DNA of 64,000 nt from an uncultured Polaribacter sp. (GTDB lineage: Bacteria > Bacteroidota > Bacteroidia > Flavobacteriales > Flavobacteriaceae). Made by a program: the position numbers and the translations under genes. The notes beneath the pieces were generated by a model that searched no databases, had not been told where the DNA came from, and saw only the letters and a list, made by a program, of their open reading frames with translations. The first letter of the stretch is position 1. Every line of letters starts with the position of its first letter. The stretch is from assembly GCF_947495205.1 (NCBI RefSeq), contig NZ_CANLXV010000002.1, positions 186,001 to 250,000 on the forward strand, given 5' to 3'. Shown here piece by piece: positions 17,343 to 26,349 of this stretch.

Positions 17343-19073
17343 ATGTCAATTAAAAAATTACAGTATCCTCTTATCTTATTATTTTGCTTAATTCTTTTGT
17401 TTAATTGCCAAACTTCAAAAAAAGAAAAAAATGAGGAGAAGCAACCAAACATTTTATGGCTGGTTACAGAAGACATGGGTCATTATATCCCTTCTTTTGG
17501 AGATTCTACTATTGTTACTCCTAATTTAAGCAGGTTGGCTAGTGAAGGTGTAATTTACCCAAATTTATACTCAACATCTGGAGTTTGTGCACCAAGTAGA
17601 GCTGCAATTGCAACAGGTATGTATCCGTCTAGTATTGGAGCAAATCATATGCGTACTACATCTTACAGTGAAGTAACTGGCGTACCAAAATATGGTGCAG
17701 TGCCTCCTGAATACGTTAAAATGGTAAGTGAAACATTGCGTAAACAAGGTTATTATTGTACAAATAATTATAAAGAAGATTATCAATTTAGAGCGCCTGT
17801 TACAGCTTGGGATGAAAGCAGCCCTTATGCACATTGGAAAAACAGAGCAAAAGAACAACCCTTTTTTGCCGTATTTAATTTTACAGACACACATGAATCT
17901 GGTTTATTTGAACCTTATGGATTTAGGGAAATAGAAACAAGACATTATTATGCTGGAGATAGATCTTATAATTGGAAAAATAAAGGAAAATCTCATGCAA
18001 ACAACAGAATGACAGAAGCAGAAACTCCGGTTCATTTATCAAAAGACACTAAATTTAAAGTACCACCATATTTACCAAACAACGCAGTAACCCAAAGAGA
18101 CCTTTGGAAACTCTACAATAATATTGCAGAAATGGACAAACAAGTTGGTGCTGTTTTAAAGCAATTAGAAGATGATGGTTTATTAGAAAACACTATTGTA
18201 ATGTTTTATGGCGATCATGGTGGACCAATGCCAAGAGAAAAAAGACTAATTTACGATTCAGGTTTAAAAACACCAATGATTATTCGTTTTCCAAATAAAA
18301 AAAATGCGGGTACTAAAAATGAGCAGTTATTAAGTTTTACTGATTTTGCACCTACATTACTTTCATTAAGCAATCAAAAACCAGCTGATTATTTTCAAGG
18401 AAAAGCATTTTTAGGAAAATACAAAGCAGAAGAACGCAAATATATACATGCAGCAGCAGATAGGTTTGATGGTTTTACAGATGCTATTAGAGCAGTAAAA
18501 GACCATCAATTTAAATACATAAGAAACTACAAACCAGAACAAGGATATTATTTACCTGTTACTTACAGAGAAAGAATACCAACAATGCAAGAATTACTGC
18601 GATTGAAAGAAGAAGGCAAATTAACTGATGCACAACAACAATGGTTTAGAGATAAAAAACCAAAAGAAGAATTATTTGATTGCATTAATGACCCTTTTGA
18701 ATTGAATAATTTAGCAGAAAAACCTGAATATCAAGAAAAATTAGCAGAATTAAGTGCTGAAATGAACAGATGGTTAAAAGAAATAGGTGATAATCCTAAT
18801 TTAGCAGAAAAAGAATTAGTAGCAAAATTATGGAATGGGAGCAAAACAAAACCAGTTACGTTAGCTCCTATTGTAAACATAAATAATGCTAAAGTTACCA
18901 TTAGTTGTGCTACTAAAGGCGCTTCTATTGGCTACAAAACAGACCCAAAAGCTAAAAGTTGGCAAGTATACACCACTCCTTTTACCATAAAGCCCAATAG
19001 TAAATTAATAGTAAAAGCGCACAGAATTGGTTATGTACCAAGTGAACAAATAGCACTTGACGTTTCTAAATAA
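17343..19073 (+). CDS. S1-family sulfatase lipoprotein with C-terminal beta-sandwich
   Basis: Start chosen at MSIKKLQYPL; a TTG 33 bases upstream is also in frame. A signal peptide ends in the lipobox LLFNC. The catalytic motif CAPSR (Cys82), the formylglycine precursor, matches canonical C-x-P-S-R, with metal ligands in LVTEDMG and FYGDHGG. The final 60 residues form a chitobiase/Fn3-like beta-sandwich. It removes sulfate esters from a carbohydrate, presumably rhamnose 3-sulfate or a related ulvan unit given its neighbours; the specificity cannot be read from sequence. First gene of an operon with a GH39-like and a GH2 enzyme. Confidence 0.92.
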   Translation: MSIKKLQYPLILLFCLILLFNCQTSKKEKNEEKQPNILWLVTEDMGHYIPSFGDSTIVTPNLSRLASEGVIYPNLYSTSGVCAPSRAAIATGMYPSSIGANHMRTTSYSEVTGVPKYGAVPPEYVKMVSETLRKQGYYCTNNYKEDYQFRAPVTAWDESSPYAHWKNRAKEQPFFAVFNFTDTHESGLFEPYGFREIETRHYYAGDRSYNWKNKGKSHANNRMTEAETPVHLSKDTKFKVPPYLPNNAVTQRDLWKLYNNIAEMDKQVGAVLKQLEDDGLLENTIVMFYGDHGGPMPREKRLIYDSGLKTPMIIRFPNKKNAGTKNEQLLSFTDFAPTLLSLSNQKPADYFQGKAFLGKYKAEERKYIHAAADRFDGFTDAIRAVKDHQFKYIRNYKPEQGYYLPVTYRERIPTMQELLRLKEEGKLTDAQQQWFRDKKPKEELFDCINDPFELNNLAEKPEYQEKLAELSAEMNRWLKEIGDNPNLAEKELVAKLWNGSKTKPVTLAPIVNINNAKVTISCATKGASIGYKTDPKAKSWQVYTTPFTIKPNSKLIVKAHRIGYVPSEQIALDVSK

Positions 19074-19077
19074 AATT

Positions 19078-19212
19078 ATGATGGTTTGCACAAATGCTAA
19101 TCCTGCAGATTTTATTTGGGATACAACAACCCAAAAATTAACCATCTTAAAATGGGGAAAAGACAAGGCAAATTATCATATTAAAATAACACCTGGAATT
19201 CGAAATTTTTAA
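19078..19212 (+). pseudogene. 44-codon orphan ORF, probable gene remnant
   Basis: Immediately after the sulfatase a short ORF encodes a product without signal peptide. The stretch PADFIWDTTTQKLTILKWGK has the alternating pattern of a beta-strand tail of a larger secreted enzyme. I do not recognise the parent. It may be the 3' end of a deleted gene or a genuine small protein; the ATGATG start and lack of leader sequence favour a remnant. Confidence 0.3.
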
Positions 19213-19271
19213 ACCCTTTTTGAAATATAAATTTTAAAAGAGCAATTTTTAAATAACGATAAAATATAAAA

Positions 19272-20726
19272 ATGTATATAAATTTGAAAAAAATCTTATT
19301 AATCGTATTGTTTTCATTCGGATTTTCTTGGGTTTCAAAAGCACAAATTGTATTAAAAACAGATTTTACAGATGCTACCAATGCCAAACAAATAATGCCT
19401 TATCACTTAAATGTGTACAATAGAATTACACCTATTAATGGAGTAAATCCTACAAATAATAAAAATGCTAAATTCTGTATTGTTAGACCTTTGGGAGGTA
19501 TTGCTAAAAAAGGTGTTGCAGACATAAGTAAAGATTCTTACAAATGGGATGCTAAATCTAAAAAATTCTATACAGATTTTAGCTTACTAAAAAAACAGTT
19601 AGACGGTATTCTAAGCAAAGGGCAAGCAATTCACCAAATTGTATTAGACAATCCTTCTTGGGCATTTCAAAGAAATTCAAAAGGAAAATTAGTTGGTGAT
19701 TCTTTAAAAGTAGCAACTTACGGAAACGCAGAACCACCAAGAGATTATAAAGCTTGGGGAAACTATCTAAAAAAAGTAATGCAATTTCTTGTAACTACTT
19801 ATGGAGAAGATAAAATACAAAACATACAATTTAATATTGGTAGAGAAATAGGCACACCAACGCATTGGTCTGGTACAAAAGAGCAGTTTTTTAAGTTTTA
19901 CAAAACCTCTGTAAATGCAATACATACTATATTTCCAAAAGCAAAAGTTGGTACTCATTTTCTTTGGGGATCTTCTAAAAAAGCTTGGGGTACAGATTTT
20001 GTAAAATGGGCAAAAACCAACAAAGCACATTACGATTTTGTTGGGGTTTCTTATTACCCTTTTTATCAACAAGCATCAAGAACAAATTTTAACCAAGTTT
20101 ACGCAAAAGATTTTGCAGTAATTAAAGATATACCAGAATGGAATCCTAAGGCAAAACTAGAAATGCACGAATATTCTTTAATAAAAAAATTAAGCAAAGC
20201 AGGTAATGCTTTTGAAAAAGCACCAGATGCACATCAAAATTCATTTATGCTTGGATTAATGAAAATGTTTTACCAAAACAATATGCAAAATGTATTTCAA
20301 TGGGGCAATGGCTCTTCATATGCACCAGCGAGTAAATTGTTGTTAGCAATGCAAGGCAACACCTATTTTAAAAGCACAAAACAAGGTAAATCAAAAACAG
20401 CAGCCAATTATATAGATGCCATTTTTGCAAAAGATACTCTTAAAAATCAATACAATATTTTGGTGTACAATTATAGTTCAAATCCAAAGGCTGTAAACAA
20501 AGAAACACTAAAAATTAGCGCAACTTTAAATGTAGCACCAAAAACAAAACTTAAATATAGAGTAGCTACGTACAATAAAAAAGAAAACAAGGTGTCTTGG
20601 TCTAAATGGAAAGAGACCATTACTAAAGGAGATTCCAAAAACAAATCTACCCTAGTATTTAATAAAGATTTAGCAGTATTTTCTTTTTTAAAATATGAGG
20701 TTGATATATCTTTCAAAACTAAATAA
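19272..20726 (+). CDS. Periplasmic GH39-like glycoside hydrolase
   Basis: This 484-residue protein has a cleavable signal peptide ending near SKAQ and no lipobox or T9SS domain, so it is probably periplasmic. The fold is a clan GH-A TIM barrel: IQFNIGREIGTP (around residue 195) carries the acid/base glutamate and AKLEMHEYS (around 300) the nucleophile. Overall layout and context resemble GH39 enzymes found in ulvan loci of marine Flavobacteriia. A C-terminal beta-sandwich of about 90 residues follows. GH39 members cut beta-xylosides, iduronides or arabinosides; the linkage here is unknown. It is cotranscribed with the sulfatase upstream and the GH2 downstream. Confidence 0.75.
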   Translation: MYINLKKILLIVLFSFGFSWVSKAQIVLKTDFTDATNAKQIMPYHLNVYNRITPINGVNPTNNKNAKFCIVRPLGGIAKKGVADISKDSYKWDAKSKKFYTDFSLLKKQLDGILSKGQAIHQIVLDNPSWAFQRNSKGKLVGDSLKVATYGNAEPPRDYKAWGNYLKKVMQFLVTTYGEDKIQNIQFNIGREIGTPTHWSGTKEQFFKFYKTSVNAIHTIFPKAKVGTHFLWGSSKKAWGTDFVKWAKTNKAHYDFVGVSYYPFYQQASRTNFNQVYAKDFAVIKDIPEWNPKAKLEMHEYSLIKKLSKAGNAFEKAPDAHQNSFMLGLMKMFYQNNMQNVFQWGNGSSYAPASKLLLAMQGNTYFKSTKQGKSKTAANYIDAIFAKDTLKNQYNILVYNYSSNPKAVNKETLKISATLNVAPKTKLKYRVATYNKKENKVSWSKWKETITKGDSKNKSTLVFNKDLAVFSFLKYEVDISFKTK

Positions 20727-20752
20727 ACACGAACTAAATTAAATATTTTAAA

Positions 20753-23350
20753 ATGAAAAAAATAGCAGTTTTTTTATTGATGGCTCATTTTGGAGCACTA
20801 TATGCACAACAAGTAAGGCATGTAGAAACCATAAACGATGCATGGCATTTTTACAAAGGTGAAATTAAAACACCTTTTTCTCCTGCAACAACAGTAGATT
20901 GGGAAACAGTAACTATTCCTCATTCTTGGAACACAGAAGATATTTTAGATGATGAAGATGGTTATTACAGAGGAGAAGCTTGGTATAAAAAAACAATGGA
21001 AATCCCACAAATATATAAGAATCAACAAGTATTTTTATTTTTTGAAGGCGTAAACCAAGTAACTTCTTTATTTGTAAACGGAAAACCTGTTGGAGAAGAC
21101 CATATTGGTGGTTACACCTCTTTTGCAAGAGATATTACAGCTGCCTTAAAAGCGGGTAAAAATGAAATTGCGATCAAAGTAGACAATGAACATAATGATG
21201 AAATTGTACCACAAGCCGCAGATTTCTCTTTCTATGGAGGTATTTATAGAGATTTACATTTAATTATTACCAAACCAGTTCACTTTGATGTAGCAAACCT
21301 AGGAGCAAATGCAATTTTTATTAGAACTCCAGAAGTTTCTGCAACATCGGCAAAAGTATCTGTAGAATCTAAATTGGTTAGACCAAAAAAAGGTACCTAT
21401 TATGTAAAACAATCTTTGTTTGATGCCAATAACAACCTGGTAAAAGAAGTAAAAACCAAAACTAAATTTGGTAAAGATGTTTTTAGCGATTTTTCTGTTG
21501 AAAACCCAAAATTATGGTCTCCAGAAAACCCATATTTATATAAATTAATTACAGAAATTGTAGATAAAAAAGGGCTTATTTATGATAGAATTGAAAATCC
21601 TATAGGATTAAGATGGTTTCGTTTTGATGCTAAAAAAGGTTTTTTTATCAACGGAAAACCTACAAAATTACTAGGTACTAATAGACATCAAGATTTTTAT
21701 GGCAAAGCTAATGCAGTTAGCGATGAAATTCATAGAAATGACATGAAATTATTAAAAGAAATGGGAATTAATTTTTTAAGAATTGCCCATTATCCACAAG
21801 ACCCTGCAATTTTAGAAATGTGTAATAAAATGGGATTTGTAGCTACTCTAGAAATTCCTTTTGTAGACAAAGCAGCAGCTAATGAAGCTGGTAAACAAAA
21901 CACCATTAAAATGCTTAAAGAAGCTATTCGTTTTAACTATAACAACCCTGCAATTGTAGCTTGGAATTTAGGAAACGAAACCACAATGAAAGCTCCAGAA
22001 AAATTAGGAAAAGATTATGTAAAGCATTTTGTAAAAACACACCAGGCTTTAGCAAAAACAATTAAAGAAGAAGACAAAACTAGAAGTTCATATTCTGTAT
22101 TTTTTAGAGAACCAGCTTACCAAGATGGTTTTGGAATTCGTTTAACAGATATTATTGGGTATAACAAATATTATGGTTGGTATGTAGAAGAATTGGAAGA
22201 TATTGATAAAAACTTAAGAAGTTTAGTAGAACGTTCTTTAGCTTTAGACCCAGACAAACCATTTATTTTAAGTGAATATGGTGGTGGAGCAGATCCAAGA
22301 ATTCGTTCTTACAATCCTACTCGATTCGATTTTAGTGTAGAATATCAATTTGATTTGCATAAAGCATACATGAAAACAATTTTAGACATGCCAGAAATTG
22401 TTGGAGCAAACGTATGGAATTATGCAGATTTTCAAGTAGAACATCGTAAAGATGCTGTACCTCATATTAATAATAAAGGTTTGGTTTCTGCAACTAGAAA
22501 GAAAAAAGATGCTTATTATTTATACCAAGCTTTATTAAAGAAAACGCCATTTTTAGCAATTGCTTCTAAATCTTGGGTAAAAAGAGCTGGTATTGCAGAT
22601 AATCAAGGTGGTAATGTTGCAACACAACCTATTGTTGTTGTTGGTAATGGTAAAGACGTAGAGTTATTCGTAAACGGAAAATCACTCGGAAAACAACAAT
22701 TTGATTTTGCAACAACAACTTTTAATGTGCCATTACAACATGGTGAAAATTTAATTGAAGTGGTTTCTAATAAAGATGGTAAAACACTAAAAGATTTTGC
22801 AAACATAGAATTTACGCTACAACCTAAAAATTTAAAAAGCAAAAGCAATCCGTTTAAAGAAATTGCTGTAAACATTGGCTCTACTTGTTACTTTATAGAA
22901 TCTCATAATGTAGATTATTTGTGGATGCCAGATCAAGCTTATACTAAAGGTAGTTTTGGTTATGTTGGTGGCGAATTGTTAAGACACCCAAGCAAAAGAA
23001 GAAATACTATTGGTACAGATGTTAGTGTAAAAGGAACAGAAAACGATCCTATTTATCAAACACAATTAATAGGAATAGAAGCCTATAAGTTTGATGTACC
23101 TAAAGGTACTTATGAGCTATCTTTAGCTTTAGCCGAATTAAAATCTAAAGAAGATAATAGTATGGATATTTTAGTAAATGGTAAAACCATTTGGTCTAAC
23201 TTAAATTTAAAAGCTCAGTTTGGAGATGATAGAGGCGTAACCAAACGTTTTTTAATTTCTGTGGATGATGAAAATGGAATTACTGTTGATTTTAAAGCCT
23301 TAAAAGGTAAAACAAGATTAAGTGGCGTAAAATTAAGGAAGGTAAATTAA
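20753..23350 (+). CDS. Glycoside hydrolase family 2 (beta-galactosidase/glucuronidase type)
   Basis: The 865-residue protein has an N-terminal signal (ALYAQQ) and the GH2 order: sugar-binding jelly roll (residues 25-185, with VTIPHSWNTED and FFEGVNQ), Ig-like domain, TIM barrel, then extra beta-sandwiches. The acid/base is Glu409 in WNLGNET and the nucleophile Glu508 in ILSEYGGG. It releases a non-reducing beta-linked residue; in a rhamnose/uronate locus beta-glucuronidase or beta-galactosidase activity are both reasonable. The terminal 150 residues form a malectin- or carbohydrate-binding-like domain. It ends its operon, with a strong terminator just downstream. Confidence 0.9.
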   Translation: MKKIAVFLLMAHFGALYAQQVRHVETINDAWHFYKGEIKTPFSPATTVDWETVTIPHSWNTEDILDDEDGYYRGEAWYKKTMEIPQIYKNQQVFLFFEGVNQVTSLFVNGKPVGEDHIGGYTSFARDITAALKAGKNEIAIKVDNEHNDEIVPQAADFSFYGGIYRDLHLIITKPVHFDVANLGANAIFIRTPEVSATSAKVSVESKLVRPKKGTYYVKQSLFDANNNLVKEVKTKTKFGKDVFSDFSVENPKLWSPENPYLYKLITEIVDKKGLIYDRIENPIGLRWFRFDAKKGFFINGKPTKLLGTNRHQDFYGKANAVSDEIHRNDMKLLKEMGINFLRIAHYPQDPAILEMCNKMGFVATLEIPFVDKAAANEAGKQNTIKMLKEAIRFNYNNPAIVAWNLGNETTMKAPEKLGKDYVKHFVKTHQALAKTIKEEDKTRSSYSVFFREPAYQDGFGIRLTDIIGYNKYYGWYVEELEDIDKNLRSLVERSLALDPDKPFILSEYGGGADPRIRSYNPTRFDFSVEYQFDLHKAYMKTILDMPEIVGANVWNYADFQVEHRKDAVPHINNKGLVSATRKKKDAYYLYQALLKKTPFLAIASKSWVKRAGIADNQGGNVATQPIVVVGNGKDVELFVNGKSLGKQQFDFATTTFNVPLQHGENLIEVVSNKDGKTLKDFANIEFTLQPKNLKSKSNPFKEIAVNIGSTCYFIESHNVDYLWMPDQAYTKGSFGYVGGELLRHPSKRRNTIGTDVSVKGTENDPIYQTQLIGIEAYKFDVPKGTYELSLALAELKSKEDNSMDILVNGKTIWSNLNLKAQFGDDRGVTKRFLISVDDENGITVDFKALKGKTRLSGVKLRKVN

Positions 23351-23373
23351 TTTAAATACTTCTTACAATACTT

Positions 23374-23412
23374 AAAAAAAGCCTCTAGATAAAATATCTT
23401 GAGGCTTTTTTT
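23374..23412 (+). terminator. Strong Rho-independent terminator
   Basis: A-run plus GCCTC pairs with GAGGC plus T-run, and inner AGATA pairs with TATCT across a single T-T mismatch around a three-base loop. The seven-T tail ends the sulfatase-GH39-GH2 operon. Being A/T-symmetrical, it could also act on the opposite strand. Confidence 0.85.
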
Positions 23413-23461
23413 AAGCCCGTTTATCTGTAACCAATTTATTGTATCAATTTTAACATATCCA

Positions 23462-23508
23462 ATCAGTACTCTACAGGATGTTAATGACCTATAATTACAG
23501 TATCTTGG
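23462..23508 (+). promoter_or_regulatory. Activator site and promoter 2
   Basis: ATCAGTACTCTACAGGAT (23462-23479), a 21-base gap, then TATCTTGG (23501-23508), a one-off match to TAnnTTTG. The start codon follows 22 bases later. It drives the secreted GH-A enzyme at 23530, independent of the operon ended by the terminator just upstream. Confidence 0.6.
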
Positions 23509-23529
23509 AAATACATTAAATATTTTTTT

Positions 23530-25200
23530 ATGACAAACAAATTAATAATTTTTAGCATATTTTGTAGCGTACTTGTTTGTGCAACAAACGCGCAAGAGTA
23601 CCCGTTTAATTTACCAAATACAATTACAGCAACTTTAGATGTAAACACATCTGAAAAAGAAGTGTTTAACAATAAATTGATTGGTTATAATATAGAAGGG
23701 TTTAATACGAATACTCAAAAAGATTTTTTAGAATTGGTAAACCCAGTAACTATACGTTTTCCTCATGGAGTTTGGGCAAATTTTTACGATTGGAAAACAG
23801 ACGGTTATCAGCAAGATAGTTATGACAATAGAAATCATCAAGCCGTATTAAATAACTTCGTTAAATTTGTAAGAGGACATATAAATGGTATTGCTGCATT
23901 AAATACCCGAAAGAAAAATAGAACAGGCGGCAAAGGTTATGATATGATGTGGACGTATACCATTAATTTTGATGACGGAGCAAGCAGTGTTGCTAGAGCT
24001 AAAAAAGATATGGGCTTAGGCTTAGAAGTTAAAGCGATAGAATTAGGAAACGAGCATTTTTGGAGAGGACAAAGAGCCTTAAGAACAGCAACACCAGAAA
24101 TGTATTTGGCAGCAGCTACAGAAGTTTCTACAGCTTTAAAAGCAGAATTCCCAGATATTAAACTATCATTACCATTAAGTTGGAGAAGAAGTCACCAAGA
24201 TTATAACAATACTGTAAAAGGTGATGGTAATTTTTTTGATGCCATTACAATTCATAAATACCTAGGTGCAGATCCAGATGTTCCTGGAGAAAGCAATAGT
24301 GCTTATAGCGCTTTGTTAACAGCTAAATTAGAATTAGCAGAAGACGTAAATTGGGTAAGAAGTTTTGCCCCAGGAAAACCTGTTTGGTTAACAGAATGGG
24401 GCGTTTCTGCAGGAAGCAATGTACATGGAGGAGCCTGTTTAGGAATGGCAGATGTATTTATGTTTATGGCAGAAAATCAAGATATTTATGAAAGAGCAAA
24501 TTGGTTTAGTTTTAATCGTGTTTTAAATGCAATGGTAGTTGTAGATAGTAAAAGACAACCCGTTTATCCCTTAAGAAAAAGAGGTTATTTATCAACATAT
24601 GAAATTATACAAGACGTTTACAGAGACGCTACTATGTTACAAAGCACAATTACAGCTTCCTCTAAATTAACAGTTGCTAGAGGTTCAGTAAATGCTGTAA
24701 ATGCAAGAGCAACTACAAATGACGCTGGAGAAACAAAAGTTATAGCTGTAAATCTAACCGATAAACCTGTAAGTTTTCAACTAAATTTTAATGGAACTAA
24801 TTATACTAAAGAATTTAAACACGAGGCTTTAATATTTAATAACTTAGGTTTGGTTAATAGCGTTCCTTACAATAGCAATCAATTAGAAATTGTAAAAGAA
24901 GGCTCAGGATCAATTACACTACCACCATTATCCGTTAATAAAATTTCACAAATTTTTAATGTAGAAACTTTGTCTATAGATGAAGTAACGACTTCAAAAA
25001 ACAATTTAAATGTTTATCCAATACCCAGTAAAAATGGCATTTTCAATTTAAGTAAATCTACTAATTGGACGGTATATTCTATTTTAGGAAGTAAAATAGC
25101 AGAAGGAAAAGGAGTATTAATAGATCTATCAGGGTCTCCAAAAGGTTTATACATCTTAAAAACTGATAAAAAAATTATTAAAAAACTATCTTTCAACTAA
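23530..25200 (+). CDS. T9SS-secreted clan GH-A glycoside hydrolase
   Basis: The 556-residue protein has a signal peptide ending ATNAQ and a TIM barrel with KAIELGNEHFW (acid/base Glu) and PVWLTEWGVS (nucleophile Glu). A beta-sandwich follows at about 370-480. The last 75 residues (NLNVYPIPSKNGIFNLS...GLYILKTDKKIIKKLSF) are a type A T9SS sorting domain, so the enzyme is exported to the cell surface or medium. The barrel resembles GH39/GH51/GH30-type arabinofuranosidase or xylosidase enzymes, but I cannot place it in one family. It has its own promoter with the shared operator, as expected for an outer-surface enzyme attacking long chains early. Confidence 0.75.
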   Translation: MTNKLIIFSIFCSVLVCATNAQEYPFNLPNTITATLDVNTSEKEVFNNKLIGYNIEGFNTNTQKDFLELVNPVTIRFPHGVWANFYDWKTDGYQQDSYDNRNHQAVLNNFVKFVRGHINGIAALNTRKKNRTGGKGYDMMWTYTINFDDGASSVARAKKDMGLGLEVKAIELGNEHFWRGQRALRTATPEMYLAAATEVSTALKAEFPDIKLSLPLSWRRSHQDYNNTVKGDGNFFDAITIHKYLGADPDVPGESNSAYSALLTAKLELAEDVNWVRSFAPGKPVWLTEWGVSAGSNVHGGACLGMADVFMFMAENQDIYERANWFSFNRVLNAMVVVDSKRQPVYPLRKRGYLSTYEIIQDVYRDATMLQSTITASSKLTVARGSVNAVNARATTNDAGETKVIAVNLTDKPVSFQLNFNGTNYTKEFKHEALIFNNLGLVNSVPYNSNQLEIVKEGSGSITLPPLSVNKISQIFNVETLSIDEVTTSKNNLNVYPIPSKNGIFNLSKSTNWTVYSILGSKIAEGKGVLIDLSGSPKGLYILKTDKKIIKKLSFN

Positions 25201-25206
25201 AAGATA

Positions 25207-25253
25207 TACAGTACAGTACAGGATACACATACTTGTTTTTACCATTAAATTTA
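25207..25253 (+). promoter_or_regulatory. Activator site and promoter 3
   Basis: TACAGTACAGTACAGGAT (25207-25224) has TACAG repeated at 10-bp spacing. After 21 bases comes TAAATTTA (25246-25253), an imperfect TAnnTTTG, with the start codon 27 bases on. The site begins seven bases after the previous stop codon. Confidence 0.6.
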
Positions 25254-25279
25254 AGGTCTAACATATAAAATATAGAATT

Positions 25280-26200
25280 ATGAAAAAAATTACTTTTAAA
25301 AATTTAATAGTTTTAGCTTTATGTGCTTTTGCTTTTCAAGCGTATGCACAAGTAGATTTTGAATCAAAAACTTTTTACAGATTAAGAACAGCATTAGCAT
25401 CACCAGACGAATATAATACTGGTAAAACAGCACCTTTTGCTGGCCAATTCGTATACCCAACAGTTAGACCTGGACAAAACTCTTTAAATTTAACATTATT
25501 AAATACAGATACCCCAGATCTTCAACTTTTTGCTTTTGTTGAGTTAGGTGAACAAATGGCAGAATATCCTGCTGAATCTGGTCAAATGTGGCAAGTTTAC
25601 AATATTGTAAGTAAATTTGAAGAAGAAGGAAGTGGAAATGGTGTTTTAGAATTAAATGAAATAGGTCAATCATCAAGTAGATCTAGACTTAGAGGAAATG
25701 GTTTTCCGTTTGACGATGATTTGGCTAAATTTATTGTTGTTGCAGCATCAAGCGATGCAAATGAAACATCTTACCAGCTAATTAATGTTGCTACTATCGG
25801 TTTAGAAACAAACGGTAACAGAGCAATTATGCCTGATACAAATTATGAATGGTTAAATTTTCATGATGTAAATTTAGGAGATTTAACAGGTTCTAGACCA
25901 AGAATAGAGCAATTTGTTTTTGAAACTGAAACAGGAGAAAAAGTTTTAAGCAACAAACAATTTGATGTGAGTTCTCTTTCTATTGCAAATCCAATTAATA
26001 ATACATTAAGTATTAAAGGAATCACAGATAACGTAAAACAAGTTTCAGTATTTTCTTTACTTGGTCAGCAAGTATTAACAAAAAAAGTTACTGCACAGTC
26101 TAGTTTAGATATTGATGTTACTGGTTTATCTAGTGGTATGTATTTAGTAAAATTAACTGGAGACAATGGTTCTTTTACTCAAAAAGTGATAAAAGAATAG
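25280..26200 (+). CDS. Small T9SS-secreted protein of unknown function (A)
   Basis: A signal peptide (residues 1-23, ending AYAQ) is followed by a 190-residue domain and an 80-residue type A T9SS sorting domain ending in GMYLVKLTGDNGSFTQKVIK. The central domain has no recognised catalytic motif. Its opening, TFYRLRTA, and later QMWQVYNIV resemble the YRxxN and QxWxx positions of ricin-like beta-trefoils, and the ulvan lyase at 27971 has a domain that opens similarly (VYRFKNVATGKYL). A secreted carbohydrate-binding role is the best guess. It is flanked by its own operator-promoter and terminator, so it is a monocistronic, presumably abundant transcript. Confidence 0.7.
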   Translation: MKKITFKNLIVLALCAFAFQAYAQVDFESKTFYRLRTALASPDEYNTGKTAPFAGQFVYPTVRPGQNSLNLTLLNTDTPDLQLFAFVELGEQMAEYPAESGQMWQVYNIVSKFEEEGSGNGVLELNEIGQSSSRSRLRGNGFPFDDDLAKFIVVAASSDANETSYQLINVATIGLETNGNRAIMPDTNYEWLNFHDVNLGDLTGSRPRIEQFVFETETGEKVLSNKQFDVSSLSIANPINNTLSIKGITDNVKQVSVFSLLGQQVLTKKVTAQSSLDIDVTGLSSGMYLVKLTGDNGSFTQKVIKE

Positions 26201-26220
26201 TTCAAAATAATTAAACTTTT

Positions 26221-26266
26221 AAAAATGACATATTCTTTTCATGAAAGAATATGTCATTTTTTTTTA
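26221..26266 (+). terminator. Long-stem Rho-independent terminator
   Basis: An 18-bp perfect stem (AAAAATGACATATTCTTT and its complement) around TCATG runs into nine or more Ts. It ends the monocistronic transcript of the gene at 25280. Confidence 0.92.
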
Positions 26267-26270
26267 TAAA

Positions 26271-26318
26271 TTCAGGATTGTACAGGATGCTTTGATTACA
26301 TTATTTTAACTATCTTGG
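26271..26318 (+). promoter_or_regulatory. Activator site and promoter 4
   Basis: TTCAGGATTGTACAGGAT (26271-26288) contains the word CAGGAT twice exactly 10 bp apart. After a 22-base gap comes TATCTTGG (26311-26318), with the start codon 32 bases later. This is the clearest example of the tandem half-site structure. Confidence 0.65.
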
Positions 26319-26349
26319 CAAAATATTAACAATTATAAAACATAAAATT

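Noticed and set aside
17571..17894. 107-codon minus-strand ORF inside the first sulfatase
   Set aside because: It is Cys/Ile/Thr-rich antisense shadow of a clear sulfatase frame, with no motif or promoter.
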